A stretch of 64,000 bases of DNA from Affinirhizobium lemnae (GTDB taxonomy: Bacteria; Pseudomonadota; Alphaproteobacteria; Rhizobiales; Rhizobiaceae): NCBI RefSeq assembly GCF_022968395.1, contig NZ_JALJQZ010000007.1, positions 93,080 to 157,079 of the forward strand, given 5' to 3'. The stretch's first letter is position 1, and each line of letters begins with the position of its first letter. The notes beneath the pieces were generated by a model. The model was not told the origin of the DNA, searched no databases, and saw only the letters and a list, made by a program, of their open reading frames with translations. A program made the position numbers and the translations under genes. Shown here piece by piece: positions 16,364 to 25,992 of this stretch.

Positions 16364-18357
16364 TTGTCGAGATCGGCCATTATGCGCTGGTTCTGGCGCT
16401 TGCGATTGCCTTGATCGTCTCCATCGCGCCTCTTGTGGGTGCGCGGCGAAACGATGCGGCGCTGATGGCGCTGGCACCCTCCGGCTCCATCATCCTCTTT
16501 GGCATGGTGACGCTCTCATTTCTGGCGCTGACCTGGGCCTATGCGGTTTCCGATTTTTCGGTGCGCAATGTCTGGGAAAACTCCCATTCGCTGATGCCCA
16601 TGGTTTACAAGCTTTCCGGTGTCTGGGGGAACCACGAAGGTTCCATGATGCTGTGGCTGCTGATTCTGACGCTGTTCAGCGCACTCGTTGCATTCTTCGG
16701 GCGCAACCTGCCGGAGACATTGCGGGCCAACGTGCTGGCCGTGCAGGCCTGGGTGGCGGTCGCCTTCCTGCTGTTCATTCTGCTGACCTCCAACCCCTTC
16801 ATCCGCCTGATGCCGGCACCCGCCGAAGGGCAGGATCTGAACCCTATTCTGCAGGATCCCGGTCTCGCAGTGCATCCGCCGTTGCTCTATCTCGGCTATG
16901 TCGGCTTCTCCGTCTGCTTCTCCTTTGCGGTGGCGGCCCTCATCGAGGGGCGTATCGATGCGGCATGGGCGCGCTGGGTTCGCCCCTGGACGCTGGCCGC
17001 CTGGACCTTCCTGACGGCTGGCATCGCTATGGGGTCCTACTGGGCCTATTACGAGCTTGGCTGGGGCGGCTGGTGGTTCTGGGATCCGGTGGAAAACGCT
17101 TCCTTCATGCCGTGGCTTGCGGGAACAGCACTTCTGCACTCGGCGCTGGTGATGGAAAAGCGCGAGGCGCTGAAGATCTGGACCGTGCTTCTGGCGATCA
17201 TCACCTTCTCGCTGTCGCTGCTCGGAACCTTCCTCGTCCGCTCCGGCGTTCTCACATCCGTGCATGCCTTCGCGACAGACCCGACGCGCGGCACCTTCAT
17301 TCTGGCCATCCTTTCGATCTTCGTCGGCGGAGCTTTTGCACTGTTTGCCTGGCGCGCACCGCAGTTGAAAAGCGGCGGCATCTTTGCGCCAATTTCCCGC
17401 GAAGGCGCCCTGGTTCTCAACAATCTGATCCTGACGGTATCCACCGCGACGGTGCTGACCGGCACGCTTTATCCGCTGGTTCTGGAGACGCTGACGGGTG
17501 AGAAGATTTCCGTCGGCGCGCCTTTCTTCAACCTGACCTTCGGCCTGTTGATGATTCCGCTTCTGCTGATCGTGCCCATGGGGCCGCTTCTGGCCTGGAA
17601 ACGGGGGGATCTTCTGGGCGCGATGCAGCGGCTCTATCTCGTTGCGGGGCTGGCGCTGGTTGTAGGGCTCGGGCTCTACTACGTGGAAAATGGCGGCCCA
17701 GTTCTGGCCTTCCTCGGTCTGGCGCTCGGCATCTATCTTATTCTCGGTTCGCTGGTCGACCTCTGGTACCGCGCCAACTTCGGCAAGCTGGCTTTTTCCA
17801 TTGCATTTGCCCGGTTGAAGGGGCTTCCACGCTCTGCCTTCGGAACGGCGCTGGCGCATATGGGCCTTGGCGTTACCGTGCTGGGCATCGTGGCAGTGAC
17901 GGCTTTCGAGACCGAGCATGTGCTGGAAATGAAGCAGGGCATGACAGCGGATGCAGGCGGCTATACGCTCGTATTCGATGGCATGAAGGAAGCGGTCGGT
18001 CCGAACTTTACCGAAGAGCGAGCGCATTTCACGATCAGCAAGGCGGGCGTTGCCGTTGCCGACGTCTGGTCTTCGAAGCGCATCTACACCGCACGCCGCA
18101 TGCCGACGACGGAAGCCGGTATCGTCAGCTTCGGTCTCAGCCAGCTTTATGTGTCGCTGGGCGACCCGATGGCCGATGGCGGCATCGTGGTGCGTATCTG
18201 GTGGAAGCCGTTCATTCTGTGCATCTGGCTTGGTGGCTTGATCATGATGATTGGCGGCTTTGTTTCGCTCTCTGACCGCCGCCTGCGCGTTGGTGCGCCG
18301 AGCCGCAGAGCAAAGGCAGCAAAGCCGGCCAAGCCCGCCATGGAGGCTGCGGAATGA
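16360..18357 (+). CDS. ccmF: Haem lyase subunit CcmF (CycK)
   Basis: 665-residue polytopic membrane protein that ligates haem to apocytochrome c. The haem-handling WWD motif is clear near residues 235-245 ([11 protein letters not shown]), within a family-standard context (YYELGWGG...[11 protein letters not shown]). Conserved periplasmic histidines are present (for example [12 protein letters not shown] and TALLHSALV). Length and the many hydrophobic segments are normal. The last bases overlap the ccmH ATG. The C-terminal tail is Lys/Ala-rich and cytoplasmic. Confidence 0.96.
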   Translation: MIVEIGHYALVLALAIALIVSIAPLVGARRNDAALMALAPSGSIILFGMVTLSFLALTWAYAVSDFSVRNVWENSHSLMPMVYKLSGVWGNHEGSMMLWLLILTLFSALVAFFGRNLPETLRANVLAVQAWVAVAFLLFILLTSNPFIRLMPAPAEGQDLNPILQDPGLAVHPPLLYLGYVGFSVCFSFAVAALIEGRIDAAWARWVRPWTLAAWTFLTAGIAMGSYWAYYELGWGGWWFWDPVENASFMPWLAGTALLHSALVMEKREALKIWTVLLAIITFSLSLLGTFLVRSGVLTSVHAFATDPTRGTFILAILSIFVGGAFALFAWRAPQLKSGGIFAPISREGALVLNNLILTVSTATVLTGTLYPLVLETLTGEKISVGAPFFNLTFGLLMIPLLLIVPMGPLLAWKRGDLLGAMQRLYLVAGLALVVGLGLYYVENGGPVLAFLGLALGIYLILGSLVDLWYRANFGKLAFSIAFARLKGLPRSAFGTALAHMGLGVTVLGIVAVTAFETEHVLEMKQGMTADAGGYTLVFDGMKEAVGPNFTEERAHFTISKAGVAVADVWSSKRIYTARRMPTTEAGIVSFGLSQLYVSLGDPMADGGIVVRIWWKPFILCIWLGGLIMMIGGFVSLSDRRLRVGAPSRRAKAAKPAKPAMEAAE

Positions 18358-18968
18358 GCAAGCGGTCTCGCTGGTCAACCCCTCCCCAACCCCTCCCCAC
18401 AAGGGGGAGGGGCTTAACTTGCCGCACTCTCGCAGCCCAAATCTGGCGGAGACGCAGCCGCGAGTCTTCTCCCCCCTTGTGGGGGAGATGGCCGGCAGGC
18501 CAGAGGGGGCTCTTTGCGCTACTGATCCTTCTGCTCCTCGCTCCCCTGCCAGCCTACGCCGTCAATCCCGATGAGGTTCTGAAGGACCCGAAGCTGGAGC
18601 AGCGCGCCCGTGACCTGTCCGCTCAGCTTCGCTGCATGGTCTGCCAGAACCAGTCCATCGACGATTCGAACGCCGAGCTTGCCAAGGACCTGCGCGTCCT
18701 GGTGCGCGAGCGAATCACGGCGGGTGACAGTGACGAGCAGGTGATCAACTATCTCGTGTCGCGCTACGGTGAATTCGTGCTGCTGAAGCCGCGGCTGAGC
18801 GCCCAGACGATCGCACTTTGGGCAACGCCTGTTGTTCTGTTCATCATCGGCGGAGTGGCTGTCTACCGGCTGTCTCGTCGCTCCCGTCCCGCGACGGGTG
18901 CCGAGAAGGCCCTGACGGCGGAAGAGCAGGCTCGGCTGGCGGAACTGCTGCGCAAGGAAGAGGGCTGA
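18354..18968 (+). CDS. ccmH: CcmH (CycL) with a repeat-derived N-terminal extension
   Basis: Thiol reductase/ligase subunit of cytochrome c maturation. The mature domain is normal: [20 protein letters not shown], then the redox motif [11 protein letters not shown] (Cys94, Cys97), and a C-terminal membrane helix (about 155-175). The N-terminus is odd. The ATG at 18354 overlaps the ccmF stop (ATGA) and encodes MSKRSRW, but residues about 9-52 are read from two palindromic repeats ([12 protein letters not shown] and [14 protein letters not shown]) before the signal-peptide core [21 protein letters not shown] at 18477 could start a shorter form with a more usual signal peptide. The frame stays open throughout. 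Confidence 0.9.
   Translation: MSKRSRWSTPPQPLPTRGRGLTCRTLAAQIWRRRSRESSPPLWGRWPAGQRGLFALLILLLLAPLPAYAVNPDEVLKDPKLEQRARDLSAQLRCMVCQNQSIDDSNAELAKDLRVLVRERITAGDSDEQVINYLVSRYGEFVLLKPRLSAQTIALWATPVVLFIIGGVAVYRLSRRSRPATGAEKALTAEEQARLAELLRKEEG
18379..18511. repeat. Type A and type B palindromic elements inside ccmH
   Basis: A type A arm (18379-18412) and a reverse type B arm (18467-18511) lie in the 5' part of ccmH, 54 bases apart. The B arm has a small hairpin GGCC-TGCC-GGCC on its own strand (plus-strand positions 18490-18501), a third sequence version of the paired stem found at 4919 and 7121. Both arms stay in frame and contain no stop in the ccmH frame. Confidence 0.9.
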
Positions 18969-19112
18969 GCGGCGCTAACCCGCTCTCCGCAACATTACAA
19001 ACATTTCACCCGTCGGACACGTGCAGTTAAGGTCGCGGCACCTATATCTTCTGTCATCCACCGCCGCCGGACCTCCGGCAAACAGTCTGAATGAAGATAA
19101 AGGTATCGAACC

Positions 19113-20660
19113 ATGAGCAAGATCGGACGCCCCTCCCTGAAGACCATTCTCAAGGGAACCACTGTGGCGGGCCTCGCAGCCGTAATGCTTTCGACCGGCA
19201 TTCCCGCGCAGATCTATCAATCCTATGCTGAGCCGGTGACAGTTGCCTCGCCGCAGGTTCCAAGTTTCGCAGACGTCGTTTCCGCCGTATCGCCCGCCGT
19301 TGTTTCTGTCCGTGTAAAATCCGATACGACGCCAGCCTCTGACGATGCGAGCAACGGCTTCTCCTTCGGAGGGCGCGGCTTTGATGAACTTCCGGACGAT
19401 CATCCACTGAAGCGCTTCTTCCGTGAATTTGGCGGCCAGATGCCGAACGGACGGAACCAAGAGCACGCCGAGCGCAATAACCGTAACCGCCAGCATTACA
19501 TGCGTCCTGTCTCACAGGGCTCCGGCTTTTTCATCTCGGAAGACGGCTATCTCGTCACCAACAATCACGTCGTGGCTGACGGTTCGGCCTATACGGTTGT
19601 CATGAACGACGGGACCGAACTCGATGCGAAACTGATCGGCAAGGATAGCCGCACGGATCTCGCTGTCCTGAAGGTCGATACCAAACGCAAGTTTACCTAT
19701 GTGAAGTTTGCCGATGACGCGAAAATTCGCGTTGGCGACTGGGTCGTTGCTGTCGGTAACCCCTTCGGTCTCGGTGGCACAGTCACGGCCGGTATTGTCT
19801 CTGCCCGCGGCCGTGATATCGGTTCCGGTCCCTATGACGACTTCATCCAGATCGATGCGCCGGTCAACCGCGGTAACTCCGGTGGCCCGACCTTCAACCA
19901 GAACGGTGAAGTGGTCGGTATCAACACGGCGATTTTCTCGCCCTCCGGCGGCAGCGTCGGCATCGCGTTCGCGATTCCCGCCTCCACAGCAAAGGATGTG
20001 GTGGCTGACCTGATGAAGAGCGGCAAGGTGGAGCGCGGCTGGCTTGGTGTCCAGATCCAGCCGGTGACGCAGGAAATCGCGGAATCGCTCGGTCTTGCCG
20101 AAGCCAAGGGTGCGCTGGTCGTGTCTCCGCAGAACGGTTCTCCGGGCGCCAAGGCTGGCATCAAGCAGGGTGATGTGATCACCGCCGTCAATGGCGAGCC
20201 GATCAAGGATGCCCGTGACCTGGCCAAGAAGGTTGCAGCCATCGGCCCGAACAAGAAGGTGGATGTTTCCATCTGGCGCGGCGGCAAGGCGCAATCCGTT
20301 GAAGTGACGCTCGGCAATCTCGCAAGCGACGAAGCCTCCAAGGCCGAAACGCAGCAGAGCCAGCAGCAGGCGCAGCCTTCGAGCGAAAAGGCGCTGGCCA
20401 ACCTTGGCATCACTGTCGGCCCTTCCGATGATGGCACGGGCGTTGCGGTGACCGATGTCGATCCGGACTCGGAGGCTGCAGCCAAGGGACTGAAGGAAGG
20501 TGAGAAGATCACCGCCGTCAACAACCAGCAGGTCGCAACGGCAGCCGACATTACCAAGGCCATCGCCGCCGCCCGCAAGGATGGCCGTACCCGGGCGCTG
20601 TTCCAGATCGAATCGCAGAGCGGCAGCCGCTTCATCGCGCTTCCGATCAACGAAGGCTGA
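19113..20660 (+). CDS. degP: Periplasmic serine protease DegP/HtrA (Do family)
   Basis: 515-residue periplasmic protease and chaperone. A signal peptide (about residues 1-33) is followed by a variable linker rich in Asn and Arg (HAERNNRNRQHY). The trypsin-like domain has His152 (NNHVVADG), Asp182 (RTDLAVL) and Ser256 in GNSGGP. Two PDZ domains follow, around 300-390 and 420-505. A Gln-rich spacer lies between the PDZs. The protease does not overlap ccmH (about 145 bases apart), and a strong terminator lies after it. The position next to cycHJKL matches degP1 of other rhizobia. Confidence 0.95.
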   Translation: MSKIGRPSLKTILKGTTVAGLAAVMLSTGIPAQIYQSYAEPVTVASPQVPSFADVVSAVSPAVVSVRVKSDTTPASDDASNGFSFGGRGFDELPDDHPLKRFFREFGGQMPNGRNQEHAERNNRNRQHYMRPVSQGSGFFISEDGYLVTNNHVVADGSAYTVVMNDGTELDAKLIGKDSRTDLAVLKVDTKRKFTYVKFADDAKIRVGDWVVAVGNPFGLGGTVTAGIVSARGRDIGSGPYDDFIQIDAPVNRGNSGGPTFNQNGEVVGINTAIFSPSGGSVGIAFAIPASTAKDVVADLMKSGKVERGWLGVQIQPVTQEIAESLGLAEAKGALVVSPQNGSPGAKAGIKQGDVITAVNGEPIKDARDLAKKVAAIGPNKKVDVSIWRGGKAQSVEVTLGNLASDEASKAETQQSQQQAQPSSEKALANLGITVGPSDDGTGVAVTDVDPDSEAAAKGLKEGEKITAVNNQQVATAADITKAIAAARKDGRTRALFQIESQSGSRFIALPINEG

Positions 20661-20684
20661 TAGCTCGGCAAGGGTCCATTCTTG

Positions 20685-20720
20685 GGCACCGAGCCAGCGA
20701 TGGTTCGGTGCCTTTCTTTT
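20685..20720 (+). terminator. Intrinsic terminator after degP
   Basis: A 12-base stem (GGCACCGAGCCA at 20685-20696 pairing with TGGTTCGGTGCC at 20701-20712, one G-T pair) closes on a GCGA tetraloop and is followed by TTTCTTTTT. It sits 24 bases after the degP stop and before the next two-component genes, so these are probably transcribed separately. Confidence 0.85.
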
Positions 20721-20734
20721 TGATGGAGGCGGAT

Positions 20735-21493
20735 ATGCAAACGCAGCAGGAAAGCATGGAGAAGCCCGCTGAAACCCCTTCCACCGGGCAGGGTCGCGAA
20801 GCTATTGTCCCGCACATGAAGATTCTTGTGATTGAAGACGATCTCGAAGCCGCCGCTTACATGACCAAGGCCTTTCGCGAGACGGGTATTGTGGTCGATC
20901 ACGCCAGCGATGGCGAAAGCGGCCTCTTCATGGGTTCGGAAAACGCCTATGACGTGATGGTCATCGACCGCATGTTGCCACGTCGTGACGGGCTTTCCGT
21001 GATCAGTGAATTGCGCAAGCGCGGCATCAATACGCCCGTTCTCATTCTCTCCGCGCTTGGACAGGTGGACGACCGCGTGACGGGCCTGCGGGCGGGCGGC
21101 GATGATTACCTGCCCAAACCCTATGCCTTCAGCGAGCTTCTGGCGCGCGTGGAAGTGCTGGGTCGGCGAAAAGGTACGCCCGAGCAGGAGATGACCTACC
21201 GTGTCGGCGATCTCGAGCTTGACCGGCTTTCCCATGAGGTTCGCCGCCAGGGCAAGGAGATCCTCCTTCAGCCGCGCGAGTTTCGGTTGCTGGAATATCT
21301 CATGAAGAATGCCGGTCAGGTTGTGACCCGGACGATGCTTCTGGAGAATGTCTGGGACTATCATTTCGATCCGCAGACGAATGTCATCGACGTGCATGTT
21401 TCGCGCCTGCGCTCGAAGATCGAGAAGGATTTTGACAAGCCGCTGCTGAAGACCATTCGCGGTGCCGGTTACATGATCAAGGACGAAGCTTGA
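20735..21493 (+). CDS. OmpR-family response regulator
   Basis: 252 residues from the ATG at 20735, which has GGAGG seven bases upstream. The GTG at 20708 lies in the terminator stem and is unlikely. The standard receiver begins at the ATG at 20816 (MKILVIEDD), so there is a 27-residue N-terminal tail, or the true start is 20816. Phospho-acceptor is Asp78 (IDRMLPRRDG; Asp51 by the short start), with the lysine in LPKPY. The winged helix ends SRLRSKIEKDFDKPLLKTIRGAGYMI. The partner kinase overlaps or abuts it. Its input is unknown; linkage with degP suggests an envelope role. Confidence 0.88.
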   Translation: MQTQQESMEKPAETPSTGQGREAIVPHMKILVIEDDLEAAAYMTKAFRETGIVVDHASDGESGLFMGSENAYDVMVIDRMLPRRDGLSVISELRKRGINTPVLILSALGQVDDRVTGLRAGGDDYLPKPYAFSELLARVEVLGRRKGTPEQEMTYRVGDLELDRLSHEVRRQGKEILLQPREFRLLEYLMKNAGQVVTRTMLLENVWDYHFDPQTNVIDVHVSRLRSKIEKDFDKPLLKTIRGAGYMIKDEA

Positions 21494-21495
21494 GC

Positions 21496-22911
21496 ATGAG
21501 CCGCCTTCGCCTGCTGTTTCGCTCGACCAGCGTTCGGCTGTCGGCGCTCTACATCATCCTGTTCTCGCTCTGCGCTGCTTTTCTGGTCGTCTATGTGACG
21601 GCAATGTCAGAGCGAATTCTGACGCAGCAGGTTCGAGAGAGCATCAATCAGGAAGCCGCAGATATTCGTGCCGCCTATGATCGCGGCGGCATCAACCTGC
21701 TACTGAGGACCATGGAGCGGCGTGCACGGCAACCGGGCGCCAACCTCTATGTCATTGCCAGCCCGACCGGCGAAATGCTGGCCGGGAACGTGGCTTCCGT
21801 CGAGCCGGGCGTTCTGGATCAAGAGGGCTGGACGCGGATGCCGTTCCGCTACGAGCCCTTTACGGAGCAGGGGCCGCCGCGTCCGCATGTTGCGACGGCG
21901 AATGTATTTTTCCTCGACAACGGCCTGCGGGTGATGGTGGGACGCGACCTGGGCGAACCGGGGCGTTTCCGAGGCATTGTGCGCCGCGCGCTGATGGTGG
22001 CGCTGGCCATCATGGGTCTCGGTGCACTGGTGATCTGGTTCGGCATCGGGCGAAACGCCCTGCGGCGCATCGATCGCATGTCGGCAGCAAGCACTAAGAT
22101 CATGGCGGGCGATCTGTCACAACGGCTGCCGGTCGGCGTTTCTGGCGACGAATTCGACCGGCTTTCCGAGTCTCTCAACGCCATGCTCGAGCGCATCGAG
22201 AAGCTGAATGAGGGGCTGCGACAGGTTTCCGACAATATCGCCCACGATCTGAAGACGCCTTTGACGCGGCTGCGCAACAAGGCAGCCGACGCGCTGGATG
22301 AGGATGACGGAGAGGTTCGGCGTGTGGCGCTGGAAGGCATCATCAGCGAGTCAGACCAGCTGATCCGGACGTTCAACGCGCTTCTGATGATCTCCCGGGT
22401 TGAGGCCGGTTCGATTGCAGCCGAAATGACGCCGGTGGACATCTCCGCCATCTGCGCCGATTCCGCCGAGCTTTACGAGCCGGTTGCGGAAGAGGCCGGA
22501 CTTTCGCTGGTGACTGAAATCGAGCCCGGCCTGGCTGTGCAGGGAAACCGGGAGCTTATCGGGCAGGCAATGTTCAACCTGCTCGACAATGCCATCAAAT
22601 ATGCGGCCGAAGGCGAGCAGGACCGCCCGATCCTGATGCGTCTGAAGCGACAGGGCGAGGAATTGCATCTATCCGTCTGCGATCACGGGCCGGGCGTGCC
22701 GGAGGACAAACGCTCCGAGGTGGTGAAGCGCTTCGTGCGGCTGGACGAGAGCCGCTCAAAGCCGGGAACCGGTCTTGGCCTATCGCTCGTTGAGGCGGTC
22801 ATGGAACTGCATGGCGGGCGTCTGGAACTGTCACAGACCAATGCCGGGGCAGATGTCCATCCGGGTCTGACCGCGACCATGGTATTTCCGGCTTCAGCGC
22901 GAAGCATGTAG
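21496..22911 (+). CDS. Sensor histidine kinase, partner of the upstream regulator
   Basis: 471-residue membrane kinase from the ATG at 21496; a TTG at 21490 overlaps the previous stop. TM1 is about residues 12-38, the periplasmic part about 120 residues, and TM2 about 160-185, followed by HAMP. His250 lies in NIAHDLKTPLTRL. The ATPase domain has NLLDNAIKYAAEG, VCDHGPGVPEDKR and KPGTGLGLSLV. Two-gene operon with the OmpR-type regulator. The S. meliloti region has the same order (degP1, regulator, kinase, glnE), but no established name is known to me. Confidence 0.88.
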   Translation: MSRLRLLFRSTSVRLSALYIILFSLCAAFLVVYVTAMSERILTQQVRESINQEAADIRAAYDRGGINLLLRTMERRARQPGANLYVIASPTGEMLAGNVASVEPGVLDQEGWTRMPFRYEPFTEQGPPRPHVATANVFFLDNGLRVMVGRDLGEPGRFRGIVRRALMVALAIMGLGALVIWFGIGRNALRRIDRMSAASTKIMAGDLSQRLPVGVSGDEFDRLSESLNAMLERIEKLNEGLRQVSDNIAHDLKTPLTRLRNKAADALDEDDGEVRRVALEGIISESDQLIRTFNALLMISRVEAGSIAAEMTPVDISAICADSAELYEPVAEEAGLSLVTEIEPGLAVQGNRELIGQAMFNLLDNAIKYAAEGEQDRPILMRLKRQGEELHLSVCDHGPGVPEDKRSEVVKRFVRLDESRSKPGTGLGLSLVEAVMELHGGRLELSQTNAGADVHPGLTATMVFPASARSM

Positions 22912-23016
22912 CCTATTTATGCAGCATATGCCTCTTTTGTGGTGAGAGCGGGCTGACAGATTGCTATCCCCGCGCTACAGCCTGAACATGTGCGGCAGAA
23001 TTGGGAGGTTCGTATC

Positions 23017-25992
23017 GTGGCTGAGCAGGTACACTCTCTGGGCGAGCTTCGCGACAACCCCTTGCGCGCCTTCAACCAGACGGAGGCGAGGGCTGCCAAT
23101 GCGGTTCTGAAAGAGATCGCCGGACAGGAGCCCGTTGTCGCCGAGATGCTGAAGGATGGCGGCGTACTGAAGGAATTCCTGGCCGCCGCACTTTCGCTTT
23201 CTCCCTACCTGCGTGAGAGCCTTTCCATCCGTCCCGCGATGCTGGCGCGCTACCTGTCTGCACCGGTAGAACAGCTGCTGGCGCAATCCGTGGAGGCCGC
23301 GCGGCAAAGTTGGGAACCGCGTTCCGATGGATCCATGCCCACAGAAGCCGAAGTGATGACGGCGCTCCGAAATGCCAAGAGGGAGGTCAGTGTTCTTTTG
23401 GCGCTGGCCGATCTGGCGCGTCTGCACGATGCAACACAGACGACCCGCTGGCTGACAAGGCTGGCGGATGTGGCCGTCGCCGCATCGATTGATCATCTGT
23501 TGGTGACGGCGCACCACGCAAGCAAGATGACCTTGAACGATCCCGCACGACCCAGTGAAGGGTCCGGGCTGATCGTGCTCGGCATGGGCAAGCATGGTGC
23601 GGAGGAGCTGAATTACTCGTCAGACATCGATCTGGTTGTCTTCTATGACCCGGAAAGCGGCATCCTGCCGGACCCGCTGGAGGCGAGCGAGCTTTACGGT
23701 CGCATGATGCGCCGGATGATCCGCATGCTGCAGGAACGCACGGGCGATGGCTATGTGTTCCGCACCGATTTGCGTCTGCGGCCTGATCCAGGCTCGACCC
23801 CACTGGCCGTCTCCGTCGAGGCAGCGCTCGTCTATTACGAAGGGCGGGGGCAGAACTGGGAACGTGCCGCCTACATCAAGGCAAGGCCCATTGCTGGCGA
23901 CCTTCAGGCAGGCACCGATTTCCTGCGCCAGCTGGTTCCTTTCGTTTTCCGCAAATATCTCGACTACGCAGCGATTGCCGACATTCACTCGATCAAGCGC
24001 CAGATCCATGCGCACAAAGGCCACGGCGCCATTGCCGTGAAGGGCCATGACGTAAAGCTCGGTCGCGGTGGCATTCGGGAAATCGAGTTCTTCGTGCAGA
24101 CCCAGCAGTTGATCGCGGGAGGCCGCATGCCCCCCTTGCGGGCGCGCCGCACTGATGACGCACTTTCCGCTCTTGCCGATGCGCAGTGGATACGGCCCGA
24201 GATCGCCATGGAACTCACGGAGGCCTACTGGTTTCTGCGGGATGTGGAACATCGTATCCAGATGGTGCGCGACGAGCAATCGCACCGCTTGCCCGAGGGC
24301 GAGGCGGAGCTGAAGCGGATTGCCTTCATGATGGGCTTTGCCGATACCAAGGCGTTTGGCGACAGGCTGGAAGAGATCCTGCGCACCGTGGAGAAACGCT
24401 ATGCGCGGCTGTTCGAGCAGGAGACAAAGCTTTCCGCCGCCGATGGCAATCTGGTTTTCACCGGCCAGAACGACGATCCGGAAACTCTGAAGACATTGGA
24501 GCGAATGGGCTTCGAGCGGCCTGCCGATATGTCCCGCATCATCCGCACCTGGCATTACGGACGATACCGCGCCACGCAATCGGTCGAGGCCCGTGAACGG
24601 CTGACGGAACTGATGCCGGAACTGCTGATGGCCTTTGGCAAGAGCAAGCGCGCCGATGAGGCGCTGCTGCGGTTCGATGGCTTTCTCAAAGCGCTGCCAG
24701 CCGGTATCCAGCTTTTCTCGCTTCTCGGCAACAATCCCAACCTGTTGAGCCTGGTGGTGACGGTCATGTCGGCGGCACCTCGTCTTGCGGATATCATTGC
24801 CGCGAGGCCGCATGTTTTCGATGGCATGCTGGACCCGGGCCTTATGGCCCAGATGCCGACGCGCGATTACCTGCAGGAACGATTGACCACCTTTCTCGGC
24901 GGTGCGCGGCACTATGAGGATTTGCTTGACCGACTGCGCATCTTTGCCTCGGAGCAACGCTTTCTGATCGGCATAAGATTGTTGACGGGCAGCATCAGCG
25001 GCATTCAGGCGGGGCATGCCTTTACCGATCTTGCTGACCTGATTATCGCCAAGGCGCTGGAGGGCGTGCGCAGCGAGATCCGGCAGGCGCATGGGGACTT
25101 TCCGGGCGGGCGGATCGCGGTGGTCGGCATGGGCAAGCTTGCAAGCTTCGAGCTGACCGCCGGTTCCGATGTCGATATCATCCTGCTCTACGACTATGAT
25201 GACGGCGCCCTCGAGTCGGACGGAGATAAGCCGCTCGATTCCCTCCGCTATTTCACACGCATCACGCAACGGCTGATCGCAGCGCTGTCCGCTCCGACTG
25301 CGGAGGGCATCGTTTTCGAGGTGGATCTGCGCCTGCGGCCATCCGGCAACAAGGGGCCGGTTGCAACGCGGATCAATTCCTTCCGCAAATATCAGGAAGA
25401 GGAAGCCTGGACCTGGGAGCACATGGCGCTGACGAGAGCACGGCTGATCTGCGGCGACGACAGCCTGATGCGGGAGGCGGATGATGTGATCGCATCGATC
25501 CTCAACCGCCCACGGGAGCGTGACAGAATTGCAGCCGATGTGGCCGAGATGCGCGCGCTGATCGAACAGGAAAAGCCGCCACGCGACCAATGGGATCTGA
25601 AGCTTATACCCGGCGGCCTGATCGATATAGAGTTTCTGGCGCAGTTTGCCCGGCTGATGAACGGGCAAGCCAGCAGCCTGACCGGTGAGGAGCGTCAATT
25701 GACGGGCACCGGCAGAAGCCTGATGCTCTATGCGCAGGACATGATCAGCCGTGACGATCTGGATCTGTGCCTTCAGGCACTCGCCGTCTACACGGAACTT
25801 TCGCAGATCATCCGGCTGTGTGTCGGCGGCGAGTTCGACCCGAAGGATGCGCCCGCAGGTCTGATCGAGCGGCTATCCACGGCTGTGGACGCCCCGAACC
25901 TCAAACTTGTGGAGGCAGACCTCAAACGGCTGTCGAAGGGCGTGCGATCGGTTTTCCAGTCGACGACGCGCCGCCGTCCCCCGGGATCGTAA
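23017..25992 (+). CDS. glnE: Bifunctional glutamine synthetase adenylyltransferase/deadenylylase GlnE
   Basis: 991-residue regulator that adds AMP to glutamine synthetase and removes it, in response to PII and glutamine. Two nucleotidyltransferase domains are visible: GMGKHGAEELNYSSDIDL near residue 189 (deadenylylase half) and GMGKLASFELTAGSDVDI near 704 (adenylylase half). GTG at 23017 is taken as start, with GGGAGG about 8 bases upstream; an in-frame GTG at 22990 lacks a site. Its last 71 bases overlap the end of the opposite-strand kinase gene. All key motifs are intact. Confidence 0.95.
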   Translation: MAEQVHSLGELRDNPLRAFNQTEARAANAVLKEIAGQEPVVAEMLKDGGVLKEFLAAALSLSPYLRESLSIRPAMLARYLSAPVEQLLAQSVEAARQSWEPRSDGSMPTEAEVMTALRNAKREVSVLLALADLARLHDATQTTRWLTRLADVAVAASIDHLLVTAHHASKMTLNDPARPSEGSGLIVLGMGKHGAEELNYSSDIDLVVFYDPESGILPDPLEASELYGRMMRRMIRMLQERTGDGYVFRTDLRLRPDPGSTPLAVSVEAALVYYEGRGQNWERAAYIKARPIAGDLQAGTDFLRQLVPFVFRKYLDYAAIADIHSIKRQIHAHKGHGAIAVKGHDVKLGRGGIREIEFFVQTQQLIAGGRMPPLRARRTDDALSALADAQWIRPEIAMELTEAYWFLRDVEHRIQMVRDEQSHRLPEGEAELKRIAFMMGFADTKAFGDRLEEILRTVEKRYARLFEQETKLSAADGNLVFTGQNDDPETLKTLERMGFERPADMSRIIRTWHYGRYRATQSVEARERLTELMPELLMAFGKSKRADEALLRFDGFLKALPAGIQLFSLLGNNPNLLSLVVTVMSAAPRLADIIAARPHVFDGMLDPGLMAQMPTRDYLQERLTTFLGGARHYEDLLDRLRIFASEQRFLIGIRLLTGSISGIQAGHAFTDLADLIIAKALEGVRSEIRQAHGDFPGGRIAVVGMGKLASFELTAGSDVDIILLYDYDDGALESDGDKPLDSLRYFTRITQRLIAALSAPTAEGIVFEVDLRLRPSGNKGPVATRINSFRKYQEEEAWTWEHMALTRARLICGDDSLMREADDVIASILNRPRERDRIAADVAEMRALIEQEKPPRDQWDLKLIPGGLIDIEFLAQFARLMNGQASSLTGEERQLTGTGRSLMLYAQDMISRDDLDLCLQALAVYTELSQIIRLCVGGEFDPKDAPAGLIERLSTAVDAPNLKLVEADLKRLSKGVRSVFQSTTRRRPPGS

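Noticed and set aside
16516..18402. 628-residue frame antisense to ccmF
   Set aside because: Its composition is dominated by Arg, Gln, His and Asp as expected for a mirror of a hydrophobic membrane protein; ccmF itself has complete motifs.
23620..25698. 692-residue frame antisense to glnE
   Set aside because: Shadow of glnE; no recognisable domain or start signal.
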